5,732 bases of DNA, taken from positions 1-5,732 of the forward strand of contig JBKPHS010000129.1 in NCBI GenBank assembly GCA_046729975.1, in the 5' to 3' direction. Made by a program: the position numbers and the translations under genes. Numbering within the stretch: position 1 is the first letter of the stretch; the number at the start of each line of letters is the position of its first letter. The notes beneath the pieces were generated by a model, which searched no databases, was not told where the DNA came from, and saw nothing but the letters and a program-made list of their open reading frames with translations. This DNA is from JBKPHS01 sp046729975. GTDB taxonomy: Bacteria > Actinomycetota > Thermoleophilia > Solirubrobacterales > Thermoleophilaceae. Positions 1 to 5,331 of the stretch are shown one piece after another.

Positions 1-1037
1 GCAGCGAGCTGTGCGCGGTCGTGAAGGCGGACGGCTACGGCCACGGCGACGTCTGGTGCGCCAAGGCGGCGCTCGTTGGGGGCGCGGGCTGGCTCGCGGG
101 CGCGACCGCCGATGAGGCCGCGGAGCTCCGCCGGCACGGGCTCGCCAGTCGCAACCTCGTGATGGGGGCGCTCACGCGGGAGGATGCTGCGACGGCGCTC
201 GAGGCCGGGGCCGACGTCGTGGCCTGGTGCGAGGACTTCCTGCGCGACGCCGCCGAGCGGGCGGCGTCGCTCGGCGTTCCAGCGCGGGTCCACGTCAAGC
301 TCGACACCGGCATGGGGCGGCTCGGCACCAAGGATCCCGCGGAGGCGCACGCGCTCGCGGACATGGCGGCCGCCGACGATCGGCTCGAGCTGGTTGGGGC
401 GATGAGCCACTTCGCCACGGCCGACGAGCGCGGTGACGACTACTTCCCGGCGCAGCTCGAGGCGTTCGCGGGATTCGCCGTCGAGTTCAAGGAGCGCCAC
501 CCCGGGACGATCGCGCACACCGCGAACAGCGCCGCCGTCTACCGCGATTCCGCGGCGCACTTCGACATGGTGCGCTGCGGAGTCGCCATCTACGGGCTGG
601 ATCCGTTCGGCGAGGACGCGCCGGCGCGGGGGCTCGAGCCGGCGCTCTCCCTCCATTCCTATGTCGCGGCGGTGCGCCGCCTCGACCCGGGCGAAAGCGC
701 CGGCTACGGGCGCACCTGGCGGGCGGAACGGCCGACCCTCGTAGGCACCCTGCCGATCGGATACGGAGACGGCTGGCGACGCGGGCTCTCGAACAAGGCC
801 GACGTTCTCATCCAGGGACGGCGGCATCCGCTCGTCGGCACGGTCAGCATGGACAATGTCGCGGTCGACCTGGGCCCTGAGACGAGCGTCTGCCCGGGGG
901 AGCCGGCCGTGCTGATCGGTGTGCAGGGGGACGAGCACGTCGCGTGCGAGGAGGTCGCCCGGCGGCTCGAGACGATCAACTACGAGGTGACGTGTGGACT
1001 GACCCGCCGCGTGCGCCGGGCATACGCGTCGGGATGA
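1..1037 (+). CDS. alr: Alanine racemase, 5'-truncated by window edge
   Basis: Alanine racemase interconverts L- and D-alanine with pyridoxal phosphate (PLP) in the cytoplasm, supplying D-Ala for peptidoglycan. The reading frame is open from base 3, and 344 codons are visible. The PLP lysine motif AVVKADGYGHG lies at the very start (Lys codon 24-26). In described family members this lysine is about residue 35-40, so roughly 30 N-terminal residues are missing and the GTG at 21 is not the true start. Other family signatures are VKLDTGMGRLG (Lys codon 297-299, the position carbamylated in characterised enzymes), MVRCGVAIYG (Arg codon 573-575, the PLP ring-nitrogen contact), SAGYGRTW (Tyr codon 705-707, the second catalytic base) and GTVSMDN near the C-terminus. 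All expected catalytic residues seen are present, so the enzyme should be active. The stop overlaps the next gene's start (ATGA), indicating co-transcription and coupled translation. The upstream promoter is outside the window. Confidence 0.96.
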   Translation, partial: SELCAVVKADGYGHGDVWCAKAALVGGAGWLAGATADEAAELRRHGLASRNLVMGALTREDAATALEAGADVVAWCEDFLRDAAERAASLGVPARVHVKLDTGMGRLGTKDPAEAHALADMAAADDRLELVGAMSHFATADERGDDYFPAQLEAFAGFAVEFKERHPGTIAHTANSAAVYRDSAAHFDMVRCGVAIYGLDPFGEDAPARGLEPALSLHSYVAAVRRLDPGESAGYGRTWRAERPTLVGTLPIGYGDGWRRGLSNKADVLIQGRRHPLVGTVSMDNVAVDLGPETSVCPGEPAVLIGVQGDEHVACEEVARRLETINYEVTCGLTRRVRRAYASG

Positions 1038-2479
1038 GCGAGCTTGCCGAACGCGTCGCGTCGCAGCCGGCGGTCGAGACGGTGCGGACGGCGCTGGCCG
1101 GGGACCAGGACGAGGTTTGGCTGGTCGGCGGCACGATCCGCGACGTGTTCCTCGGCCGCCCGGTCTACGACGTCGACCTCGTCGTCCGGGGTGACCCCGA
1201 GCGCGTGGCCCGCGCGGTGCGGACGGCTGCCGGCCGGGCGGTCTTCCAGCTGTCGGAGGCGTTCGGCGCCTGGCGGGCGATCGAGCGCGACTCGCGCTGG
1301 GTCTGGGACGTCAGCCCGCTCCACGGCGACACCATCGAGGAGGACCTGGCGCGCCGGGACTTCACGGTCAACGCGATGGCCCTGCCGCTCGCGGGCGGTG
1401 AGCTGATCGACCCGCACGATGGCCTGCGAGACCTCCGGTCGGGCACGCTGCGGGTCATCGGCGGGCCCGATCTGGCGAGCTCGGCATACGCGGACGATCC
1501 CCTCCGTCCGCTGCGGCTGGTGCGGCTGGCGACCGAGCTGTCGCTCGCGCCGGACGAGGAGACCGAGAGGCTCACGCGCGAGGCTGCTCCGCGGCTGCGA
1601 GAGGCCTCGCCGGAGCGGGTGTTCGCGGAGCTCCGCCGCATCGTCGTCTCCGAGCGGGTGCTCGAGGGCCTCCGCCTCTCAGACCACCTCGGAGTGACGG
1701 GGATCGTCCTCCCCGAGCTCGAGGCGCTGCAGGGAGTGGAGCAGAGCCACTTCCATCACCTCGACGTGTACGACCACACGATCGAGGTGGTGCGGCGCGA
1801 GCTCGAGCTCGAGGGGTCGCTCGACGAGGCGTTCGGCGAGCTGGCTCCCCGCGTCCGCGCCGTGCTGGATGAGCCCCTCGCGGACGAGTTGACGCGCAGG
1901 GAGGCGCTGCGCTTCGGCGCTCTGCTGCACGACGTGGGCAAACCGGCCACGCGCAGCGTGCGCCCGGACGGGCGTGTGACCTTCATCGGGCATGACCTTC
2001 TGGGAGACGAGATGGTCGCGGACATCGGCCGCCGGCTGCGGGTCAGCGAGCGTCTGCGCGAGTTCCTGGGAAAGCTGGCGCGGCACCACCTCGCACTCGG
2101 GTTCCTCGTTCACGAGCGGCCGCTCGGCCGGGACGCGATCTACCGGTACCTCTCGACGTGCGATCCGGTGGAGATCGAGGTGACGGTGCTCTCGTGCGCC
2201 GACAGGCTGGCCACGCGAGGCAAGAACGCCGACGCCGCGATCGCCGGGCACTTCGAGGTCGCTCGCGAGCTGATGGCCCATGCTCTCGACTGGCGCGAGC
2301 ACGGACCGCCAAAGCCGCCACTGCGCGGTGACGAGCTCGCGGAGGAGCTCGGCATCGATCCCGGGCCGGAGCTCGGGTCGCTGCTGGCGCGGTTGAGCGA
2401 GGCGCGTTTCACAGGCGAGGCCTGCACGCGCGAGGACGCGGTCGATCTCGCCCGGCGGCTGCGGGACAATCCCGCTTGA
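1034..2479 (+). CDS. cca: CCA-adding tRNA nucleotidyltransferase / poly(A) polymerase family with HD domain
   Basis: 481 residues; class II nucleotidyltransferase, which adds CCA (or A residues) to RNA 3' ends without a template. Order: nucleotidyltransferase head with WLVGGTIRD and the metal-binding pair D46 and D48 in YDVDLVV; RRDFTVNAMAL (motif B); DDPLRPLR with D154, D155 and R158, matching the EDxxR nucleotide-selection motif of CCA enzymes with Asp for Glu; then ERVFAELRRIV and HHLDVYDHT. A C-terminal HD domain follows, with H299-D300 in LLHDVGKP, H320 in IGHD and H351-H352 in ARHHLALG. Such HD domains in this family can carry phosphohydrolase activity. An in-frame start at 944 would add 30 residues lying inside alr. 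The ATG at 1034 is preferred because the family fold begins soon after it and it forms an ATGA overlap with the alr stop. No clear ribosome-binding site is visible, consistent with reinitiation. CCA-adding is the likeliest role, but a poly(A) polymerase cannot be excluded by eye. Confidence 0.93.
   Translation: MSELAERVASQPAVETVRTALAGDQDEVWLVGGTIRDVFLGRPVYDVDLVVRGDPERVARAVRTAAGRAVFQLSEAFGAWRAIERDSRWVWDVSPLHGDTIEEDLARRDFTVNAMALPLAGGELIDPHDGLRDLRSGTLRVIGGPDLASSAYADDPLRPLRLVRLATELSLAPDEETERLTREAAPRLREASPERVFAELRRIVVSERVLEGLRLSDHLGVTGIVLPELEALQGVEQSHFHHLDVYDHTIEVVRRELELEGSLDEAFGELAPRVRAVLDEPLADELTRREALRFGALLHDVGKPATRSVRPDGRVTFIGHDLLGDEMVADIGRRLRVSERLREFLGKLARHHLALGFLVHERPLGRDAIYRYLSTCDPVEIEVTVLSCADRLATRGKNADAAIAGHFEVARELMAHALDWREHGPPKPPLRGDELAEELGIDPGPELGSLLARLSEARFTGEACTREDAVDLARRLRDNPA
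2461..2475 (+). promoter_or_regulatory. Hairpin just before the corA start
   Basis: GCGGGA (2461-2466) and TCCCGC (2470-2475) are perfect inverted repeats separated by CAA. They form a 6-bp GC-rich stem with a 3-nt loop, ending 3 nt before the corA ATG and inside the last codons of cca. There is no T-run after it, so it is not an intrinsic terminator. It could hide the corA initiation site until ribosomes finishing cca unwind it. That role is inference; chance is possible in GC-rich DNA. Confidence 0.4.
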
Positions 2480-3450
2480 TGATCGTCGACTGCGCGGTGT
2501 ACGACCACGGGACCCGGCGCGACGGGCCGCTCCGCATCGAGGAGGCGTACGAAGCCGGTCACCGTGACGGCTCGTTCGTCTGGATCGGCCTCTACGAGCC
2601 GACCGAGGAGGAGTTCGACGCGGTCAGGCGAGAGTTCAACCTGCACGAGCTGGCCGTGGAGGACGCCATCCACGCCCACCAGCGGCCGAAGCTCGAGATC
2701 TACGGCGACAGCCTGTTCATCGTGCTGAAGCCGGCCCGGTACGTCGACCACGAGGAGGTGGTCGAGCTCGGGGAGATCCTCGTCTTCGTAGGCGACAGCT
2801 TCATCGTCACCGTGCGGCACGGCGAGGTGCGGGAGCTCTCCGGGCTTCGGAAGAAGCTCGAGGACCGCAAGGACCTCCTCGAGTGCGGCCCCAGCTCGGT
2901 TCTCTACGCGATCCTCGACCGCGTGGTCGATGACTACCAACCCGTCATCGAAGGCGTCCAGGAGGACATCGACCAGGTTGAGCGAGAGGTGTTCTCCACC
3001 TCGCGGGGGAATCCGACGGAGCGGATCTTCAAGCTCAAGCGGGAGGTGCTCGAGTTCTACCGCGCCACTTCGCCGCTCGTGGATCCGCTCGAGCGACTGG
3101 TGCAGTCCGGGATACCCGAGATCCACGAGAAGCTGAAGCCCTACCTGCGCGACGTCTACGACCACCAGCTGCGCGTCGTCAGCCAGGTCGAGGGCTTTCG
3201 GGAGCTGCTCACCAGCATCCTCACCGCGAACCTGACCCAGATCGGCGTGCGCCAGAACGAGGACATGCGGAGGATCTCTGCGTGGGTGGCGATCATCGCG
3301 GTCCCGACGGCGCTTGCCGGGATCTACGGCATGAACTTCGAGCACATGCCGGAGCTCAAGTGGGAGCTCGGCTATCCGGCCGTGCTGCTCCTGATGCTCA
3401 CGATCTGCACGGGGCTCTACACGTACTTCAAGAAGGTGGGCTGGCTCTAG
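2479..3450 (+). CDS. corA: CorA-type magnesium/cobalt transport protein
   Basis: 323 residues; member of the CorA metal ion channel family, which forms a homopentameric inner-membrane channel for Mg2+ (also Co2+ or Ni2+). A large acidic N-terminal cytoplasmic domain (about 1-260) is followed by two C-terminal membrane helices, about 266-284 (ISAWVAIIAVPTALAGIY) and 299-317 (YPAVLLLMLTICTGLYTYF). The signature GMN is G284-M285-N286, followed by the acidic periplasmic loop FEHMPEL. The protein ends in a short basic tail (KKVGWL). This is complete family architecture with nothing missing. ATG 2479 is chosen; it overlaps the cca stop by one base (TGATG). A TTG one codon earlier (2476) is also possible and would give 324 residues. 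No good Shine-Dalgarno is visible and a hairpin lies immediately upstream, so expression probably depends on translation of cca. No Mg2+-sensing leader can exist here because there is no intergenic space. Substrate choice between Mg2+ and Co2+ cannot be read from sequence. Confidence 0.95.
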   Translation: MIVDCAVYDHGTRRDGPLRIEEAYEAGHRDGSFVWIGLYEPTEEEFDAVRREFNLHELAVEDAIHAHQRPKLEIYGDSLFIVLKPARYVDHEEVVELGEILVFVGDSFIVTVRHGEVRELSGLRKKLEDRKDLLECGPSSVLYAILDRVVDDYQPVIEGVQEDIDQVEREVFSTSRGNPTERIFKLKREVLEFYRATSPLVDPLERLVQSGIPEIHEKLKPYLRDVYDHQLRVVSQVEGFRELLTSILTANLTQIGVRQNEDMRRISAWVAIIAVPTALAGIYGMNFEHMPELKWELGYPAVLLLMLTICTGLYTYFKKVGWL

Positions 3451-3474
3451 CCGCCTAAGCCTGTGCCCGGCCGC

Positions 3475-3480
3475 TAGATT
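3475..3480 (+). promoter_or_regulatory. Candidate -10 element for a leaderless HIT transcript
   Basis: TAGATT fits the actinobacterial -10 consensus TANNNT. Its last base is 8 nt before the A of the HIT gene ATG at 3489, so transcription would begin at or 1-2 nt before the start codon. The 38-bp gap has no Shine-Dalgarno-like sequence near the ATG, which agrees with leaderless translation. No convincing -35 hexamer is visible around 3450-3458. Confidence 0.35.
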
Positions 3481-3488
3481 GCGCGCCG

Positions 3489-3908
3489 ATGGCGCGCGAC
3501 CCGGACTGCATCTTCTGCCAGATCCTCGACGGGAAGCTACCCGCGGAGACGGTTCAGGAGGACGAGCACACGGCGGCGTTCATGGACATCATGCCGTGGA
3601 CCCGGGGGCATGCGGTGGTGATCCCCAAGGACCACTCCCGCGGCCTCTACGAGGTCCCGGACCAAGACCTCGAGCGCACGATGATCGCGGCGAAGCGGCT
3701 CGCGCGGACGATGAAGGAGCAACTCGGCTGCGACGGCGTGAACCTGCTCAACTCGGCCGAGCCCGCCGCCTGGCAGACGATCTTCCACTTCCACGTGCAC
3801 GTGATCCCGCGCTACGACGACGATCCGCTCGAGCTGCCCACCCGCCCCGAGCGCGCGAGCGAGGAGGAGCTGGCGGAGGTCGCCGGGGAGCTGCGTGGCG
3901 AGAGCTAG
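3489..3908 (+). CDS. HIT-family nucleotide hydrolase/transferase
   Basis: 139 residues, the usual length for a stand-alone histidine-triad protein. These cytoplasmic homodimers hydrolyse nucleoside phosphoramidates, AMP-lysine adducts or dinucleotides; the exact substrate of this one is unknown. The N-terminus has CIFCQIL (C7 and C10), a CxxC seen in zinc-binding HIT proteins. AFMDIMPWTRGHAVVIPK is the typical middle segment, and NLLNSAEPAAWQTIFH leads into the triad. The triad HFHVHVIPR has H100, H102 and H104, with H102 as the expected nucleophile. The acidic C-terminal tail is family-like. The start ATG at 3489 is supported by the family N-terminus and a -10-like box just upstream. The gene is 38 bp after corA and overlaps the next gene by 14 bp, so those two are probably co-transcribed. 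I leave the symbol blank because HIT subfamilies cannot be separated safely by eye. Confidence 0.94.
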   Translation: MARDPDCIFCQILDGKLPAETVQEDEHTAAFMDIMPWTRGHAVVIPKDHSRGLYEVPDQDLERTMIAAKRLARTMKEQLGCDGVNLLNSAEPAAWQTIFHFHVHVIPRYDDDPLELPTRPERASEEELAEVAGELRGES

Positions 3909-4668
3909 CTACGAGCGCCGCGGCGACGTCGGGCGCGTGACGATCGCCGACCCCCCGCTCAACCTCTTCGGCCCCGGGCTGATGTCCGACCTGAGCCTTG
4001 CGCTCGAGGAGGCGGAGGCGGATGCTCCGCGCGCGCTCCTCCTGCGGGCCGAGGGCAGCGTCTTCACCGGCGGGGCGGACGTGAACATGTTCGCGGGCAG
4101 GAGCCACGACCAGGCGACGGAGGACCTGCGGCCGCTGATCGAGGCCGTGCACCGGCTCGAGGAGATGCCCTTCCCGACCATCGCGTCGGTCCACGCCCTC
4201 TGCCTGACTGCCGGCTTCGAGCTGGCGCTCGGGTGCGACCTGATCTGGGCCGGCGAGTCGGCGCGCTTCGGGCTCGTGGAGGTCGTGGTCGGGCTGACGC
4301 CGGGCGCCGGCGGGACCCAGCGCGTGGCCGAGCGCGCGGGCCCGGCGCGGGCGCGCGAGCTGGTCATGACGGGCCGGCTCTACGACGCCGCGACGATGGA
4401 GCGCTGGGGAGTGGTCAACCGCGTGCTTGCCGACACGGAGCTCGAGCCCGAGGTCACGCGCTTCGCGGAGAAGCTCGCCGCCGGCCCTACGCTCGCGCAC
4501 GCCGCCACGAAGCAGATGGTCCGGGCGTTCCTCGAGCACGGGGTCCGCGGCGCGGACGAGCGCATCGGCCAGATCGCGACGCCCCTGTTCGAGACCGAGG
4601 ATCTCCAGAACGCGGTCGTGTCCTTCCTCGAGGAGGGACCGGGCAAGGCGACCTACCGGGGCAGATGA
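3895..4668 (+). CDS. Enoyl-CoA hydratase/isomerase (crotonase family)
   Basis: 257 residues, full length for the crotonase superfamily, which works on acyl-CoA thioesters (typically hydration of trans-2-enoyl-CoA in beta-oxidation). GSVFTGGADVNMF carries the first oxyanion-hole region (A61-D62). The second is CLTAGFELALGCD, followed by FGLVEVVVGLTPGAGGTQR. Two glutamates, E109 and E129, lie 20 residues apart, the same spacing as the catalytic pair E144/E164 of rat mitochondrial enoyl-CoA hydratase, so hydratase chemistry is plausible. The usual GGG before the first catalytic Glu is TAG here, placing A106 at the second oxyanion-hole position normally held by Gly. A C-terminal helical region (AHAATKQMVRAFLE) follows. 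The GTG start at 3895 lies inside the HIT gene (14-bp overlap) with GGGGAG at 3885-3890 as ribosome-binding site, at short spacing; no better start follows. The true substrate is not determinable, and no beta-oxidation partner gene is nearby. Confidence 0.92.
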   Translation: MARASYERRGDVGRVTIADPPLNLFGPGLMSDLSLALEEAEADAPRALLLRAEGSVFTGGADVNMFAGRSHDQATEDLRPLIEAVHRLEEMPFPTIASVHALCLTAGFELALGCDLIWAGESARFGLVEVVVGLTPGAGGTQRVAERAGPARARELVMTGRLYDAATMERWGVVNRVLADTELEPEVTRFAEKLAAGPTLAHAATKQMVRAFLEHGVRGADERIGQIATPLFETEDLQNAVVSFLEEGPGKATYRGR

Positions 4669-4731
4669 GTTCCGGTCAGCGGTAGTGGTAGGTTGTTTTT
4701 CCGGAGTGGCCGGACTCGCATCCGGCTGGAG

Positions 4732-4741
4732 ACATGCATGT
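4732..4741. repeat. 10-bp perfect palindrome in the csp leader
   Basis: ACATGCATGT is its own reverse complement and lies 64 bp before the csp start. It does not extend further, since the flanking bases are G and G. It could be a small operator or chance. It lacks the loop needed for a good RNA hairpin. Confidence 0.35.
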
Positions 4742-4788
4742 GCCGTCGTTCGGGATGCGGACAGCACCGAGCAGGGCCATTGCAAGAC

Positions 4789-4795
4789 AGGAAGG
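4789..4795 (+). promoter_or_regulatory. Shine-Dalgarno of csp
   Basis: AGGAAGG, followed by TG, is the clearest ribosome-binding site in the window. It lies 10 nt before the ATG at 4806, supporting that start over the in-frame ATG at 4734. Confidence 0.75.
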
Positions 4796-4805
4796 TGCTA
4801 GACGC

Positions 4806-5009
4806 ATGCCGACCGGGACCGTGAAGTGGTTCAACGACGAGAAGGGCTTCGGCTTCATCACGCCCGACGAGGGCGATCGCGACCTCTTCGTCCACTTTTC
4901 CGGAATCGAGGGCGAGGGATTCAAGTCACTCGAGGAGAACGCCAAGGTCTCATACGAGGAGGAGGCCGGCGACAAGGGCCCGAAGGCGGTCAACGTCCGG
5001 AAGATCTGA
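4806..5009 (+). CDS. Cold-shock domain protein (CspA family)
   Basis: 67 residues, the standard length of a single cold-shock domain. It is a small cytoplasmic OB-fold protein that binds single-stranded RNA and DNA and melts RNA secondary structure. The N-terminal TGTVKWFNDEKGFGFI contains W8 and the RNP1 motif KGFGFI (13-18). RNP2 is LFVHF (27-31). The end, GPKAVNVRKI, is the usual last strand. An in-frame ATG at 4734 would add 24 residues with no family counterpart; ATG 4806 has a strong ribosome-binding site and matches the family N-terminus. A structured leader precedes it. infA follows after 22 bp with no terminator between, so the two are probably co-transcribed. Whether it is cold-induced or constitutive cannot be told, since many Csp paralogues are not cold-regulated. 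I avoid a lettered symbol for that reason. Confidence 0.96.
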   Translation: MPTGTVKWFNDEKGFGFITPDEGDRDLFVHFSGIEGEGFKSLEENAKVSYEEEAGDKGPKAVNVRKI

Positions 5010-5031
5010 CGCGCCCGCGTCTGAGCTCGAA

Positions 5032-5250
5032 GTGCCCAAGGAAGAGAAGATCGAGATGGAGGGCGAGGTCGTCGAGGCCCTGCCCAACACGATGTTCAAG
5101 GTCAAGCTCGACAACGGGCACGAGGTGCTGGGGCACATCTCGGGCAAGATGCGACGCCACTACATCCGCATCCTCCCCGGCGACCGCATCAAGATCGAGC
5201 TCTCCCCTTACGACCTCGACCGGGGGCGGATCACGTACCGCTACAAGTAG
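5032..5250 (+). CDS. infA: Translation initiation factor IF-1
   Basis: 72 residues, the same length as E. coli IF-1 and recognisably similar throughout: IEMEGEVVEALPNTMF, HISGKMRRHYIRILPGD and ELSPYDLDRGRI are hallmark segments. IF-1 is an OB-fold protein that binds the A site of the 30S subunit, assists IF-2 and IF-3 in initiation, and can melt RNA. The GTG start at 5032 is chosen because the protein then aligns with the family from residue 1. No strong Shine-Dalgarno precedes it, so coupling to csp is likely. An internal ATG at 5056 (residue 9) has AAGGAAGAG (5038-5046) before it, but would remove the first beta-strand. In many bacteria infA sits in the spc ribosomal operon next to rpmJ or map. 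Here it follows csp and is ended by a terminator, with no ribosomal protein gene beside it. It could be the only copy or a second one. Confidence 0.96.
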   Translation: MPKEEKIEMEGEVVEALPNTMFKVKLDNGHEVLGHISGKMRRHYIRILPGDRIKIELSPYDLDRGRITYRYK

Positions 5251-5253
5251 GGG

Positions 5254-5281
5254 TCGGCCGGCTGAGGCCGAATCTTCTTCC
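5254..5281 (+). terminator. Probable intrinsic terminator after infA
   Basis: TCGGCC (5254-5259) pairs with GGCCGA (5266-5271) across a 6-nt loop GGCTGA, forming a GC-rich stem that starts 4 nt after the infA stop. It is followed by the pyrimidine-rich ATCTTCTTCC (5272-5281). The T-run is imperfect, so efficiency is uncertain, but position and form fit the end of a csp-infA transcript. Confidence 0.55.
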
Positions 5282-5331
5282 TAGCGCTGCACCGCAGCCT
5301 CGACTTGCGCAGCGTGTTGAGTGCACCTGAC

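Larger units (their letters stand above)
4669..4805 (+). promoter_or_regulatory. Structured leader region upstream of csp
   Basis: This 137-bp noncoding gap is less GC-rich at its left end than its surroundings (GTTGTTTTT at 4692-4700). A possible -10 box TAGGTT (4689-4694) would start a leader of about 105 nt. Candidate stems are GCCGGA (4709-4714) with TCCGGC (4721-4726), loop of 6; GTGCCGTC (4740-4747) with GACAGCAC (4760-4767), one mismatch; and AGCACC (4763-4768) with GGTGCT (4794-4799). The last two compete for bases 4763-4767, and the last covers the 3' part of the csp ribosome-binding site. Long structured leaders are known for cspA-type genes in Escherichia coli; regulation here is inference from pairing only. 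Confidence 0.4.

Noticed and set aside
944..1033. Longer N-terminus for the tRNA nucleotidyltransferase
   Set aside because: The extra 30 residues lie within alr in another frame and match nothing in the family; the ATGA overlap at 1034 is the natural start.
2140..3345. 401-codon open frame on the minus strand, antisense to corA and the end of cca
   Set aside because: It mirrors the third-position GC bias of two well-supported genes; its translation is low-complexity (rich in Asp, Leu, Val, His and Arg) with no recognisable domain.
3435..3455. Weak inverted repeat at the corA stop
   Set aside because: It has only four contiguous pairs plus mismatches and no T-run, so it is not supportable as a terminator.
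3479..3940. Open frame starting with TTG that overlaps the HIT gene in another frame
   Set aside because: The translation is Arg/Gly/Pro-rich without motifs, while the HIT frame has the complete histidine triad.
4655..4700. Possible terminator after the crotonase: ACCGG/CCGGT stem and later T-run
   Set aside because: The stem has only 5 bp with a 12-nt loop, and the T-run begins 16 nt after it, so the parts do not form an intrinsic terminator.
3748..4785. 345-codon open frame on the minus strand, antisense to the crotonase gene
   Set aside because: It is an antisense shadow of a conserved gene, with an Arg/Ala/His-rich translation and no family signature.
4734..4805. 24-residue N-terminal extension of the cold-shock protein
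   Set aside because: ATG 4806 has a strong ribosome-binding site and gives the standard 67-residue protein; the extension has no family counterpart.
5286..5298. Small hairpin GCTGC-ACC-GCAGC before the secreted protein gene
   Set aside because: It is a 5-bp stem without a T-run or relation to a start codon, easily expected by chance in GC-rich DNA.
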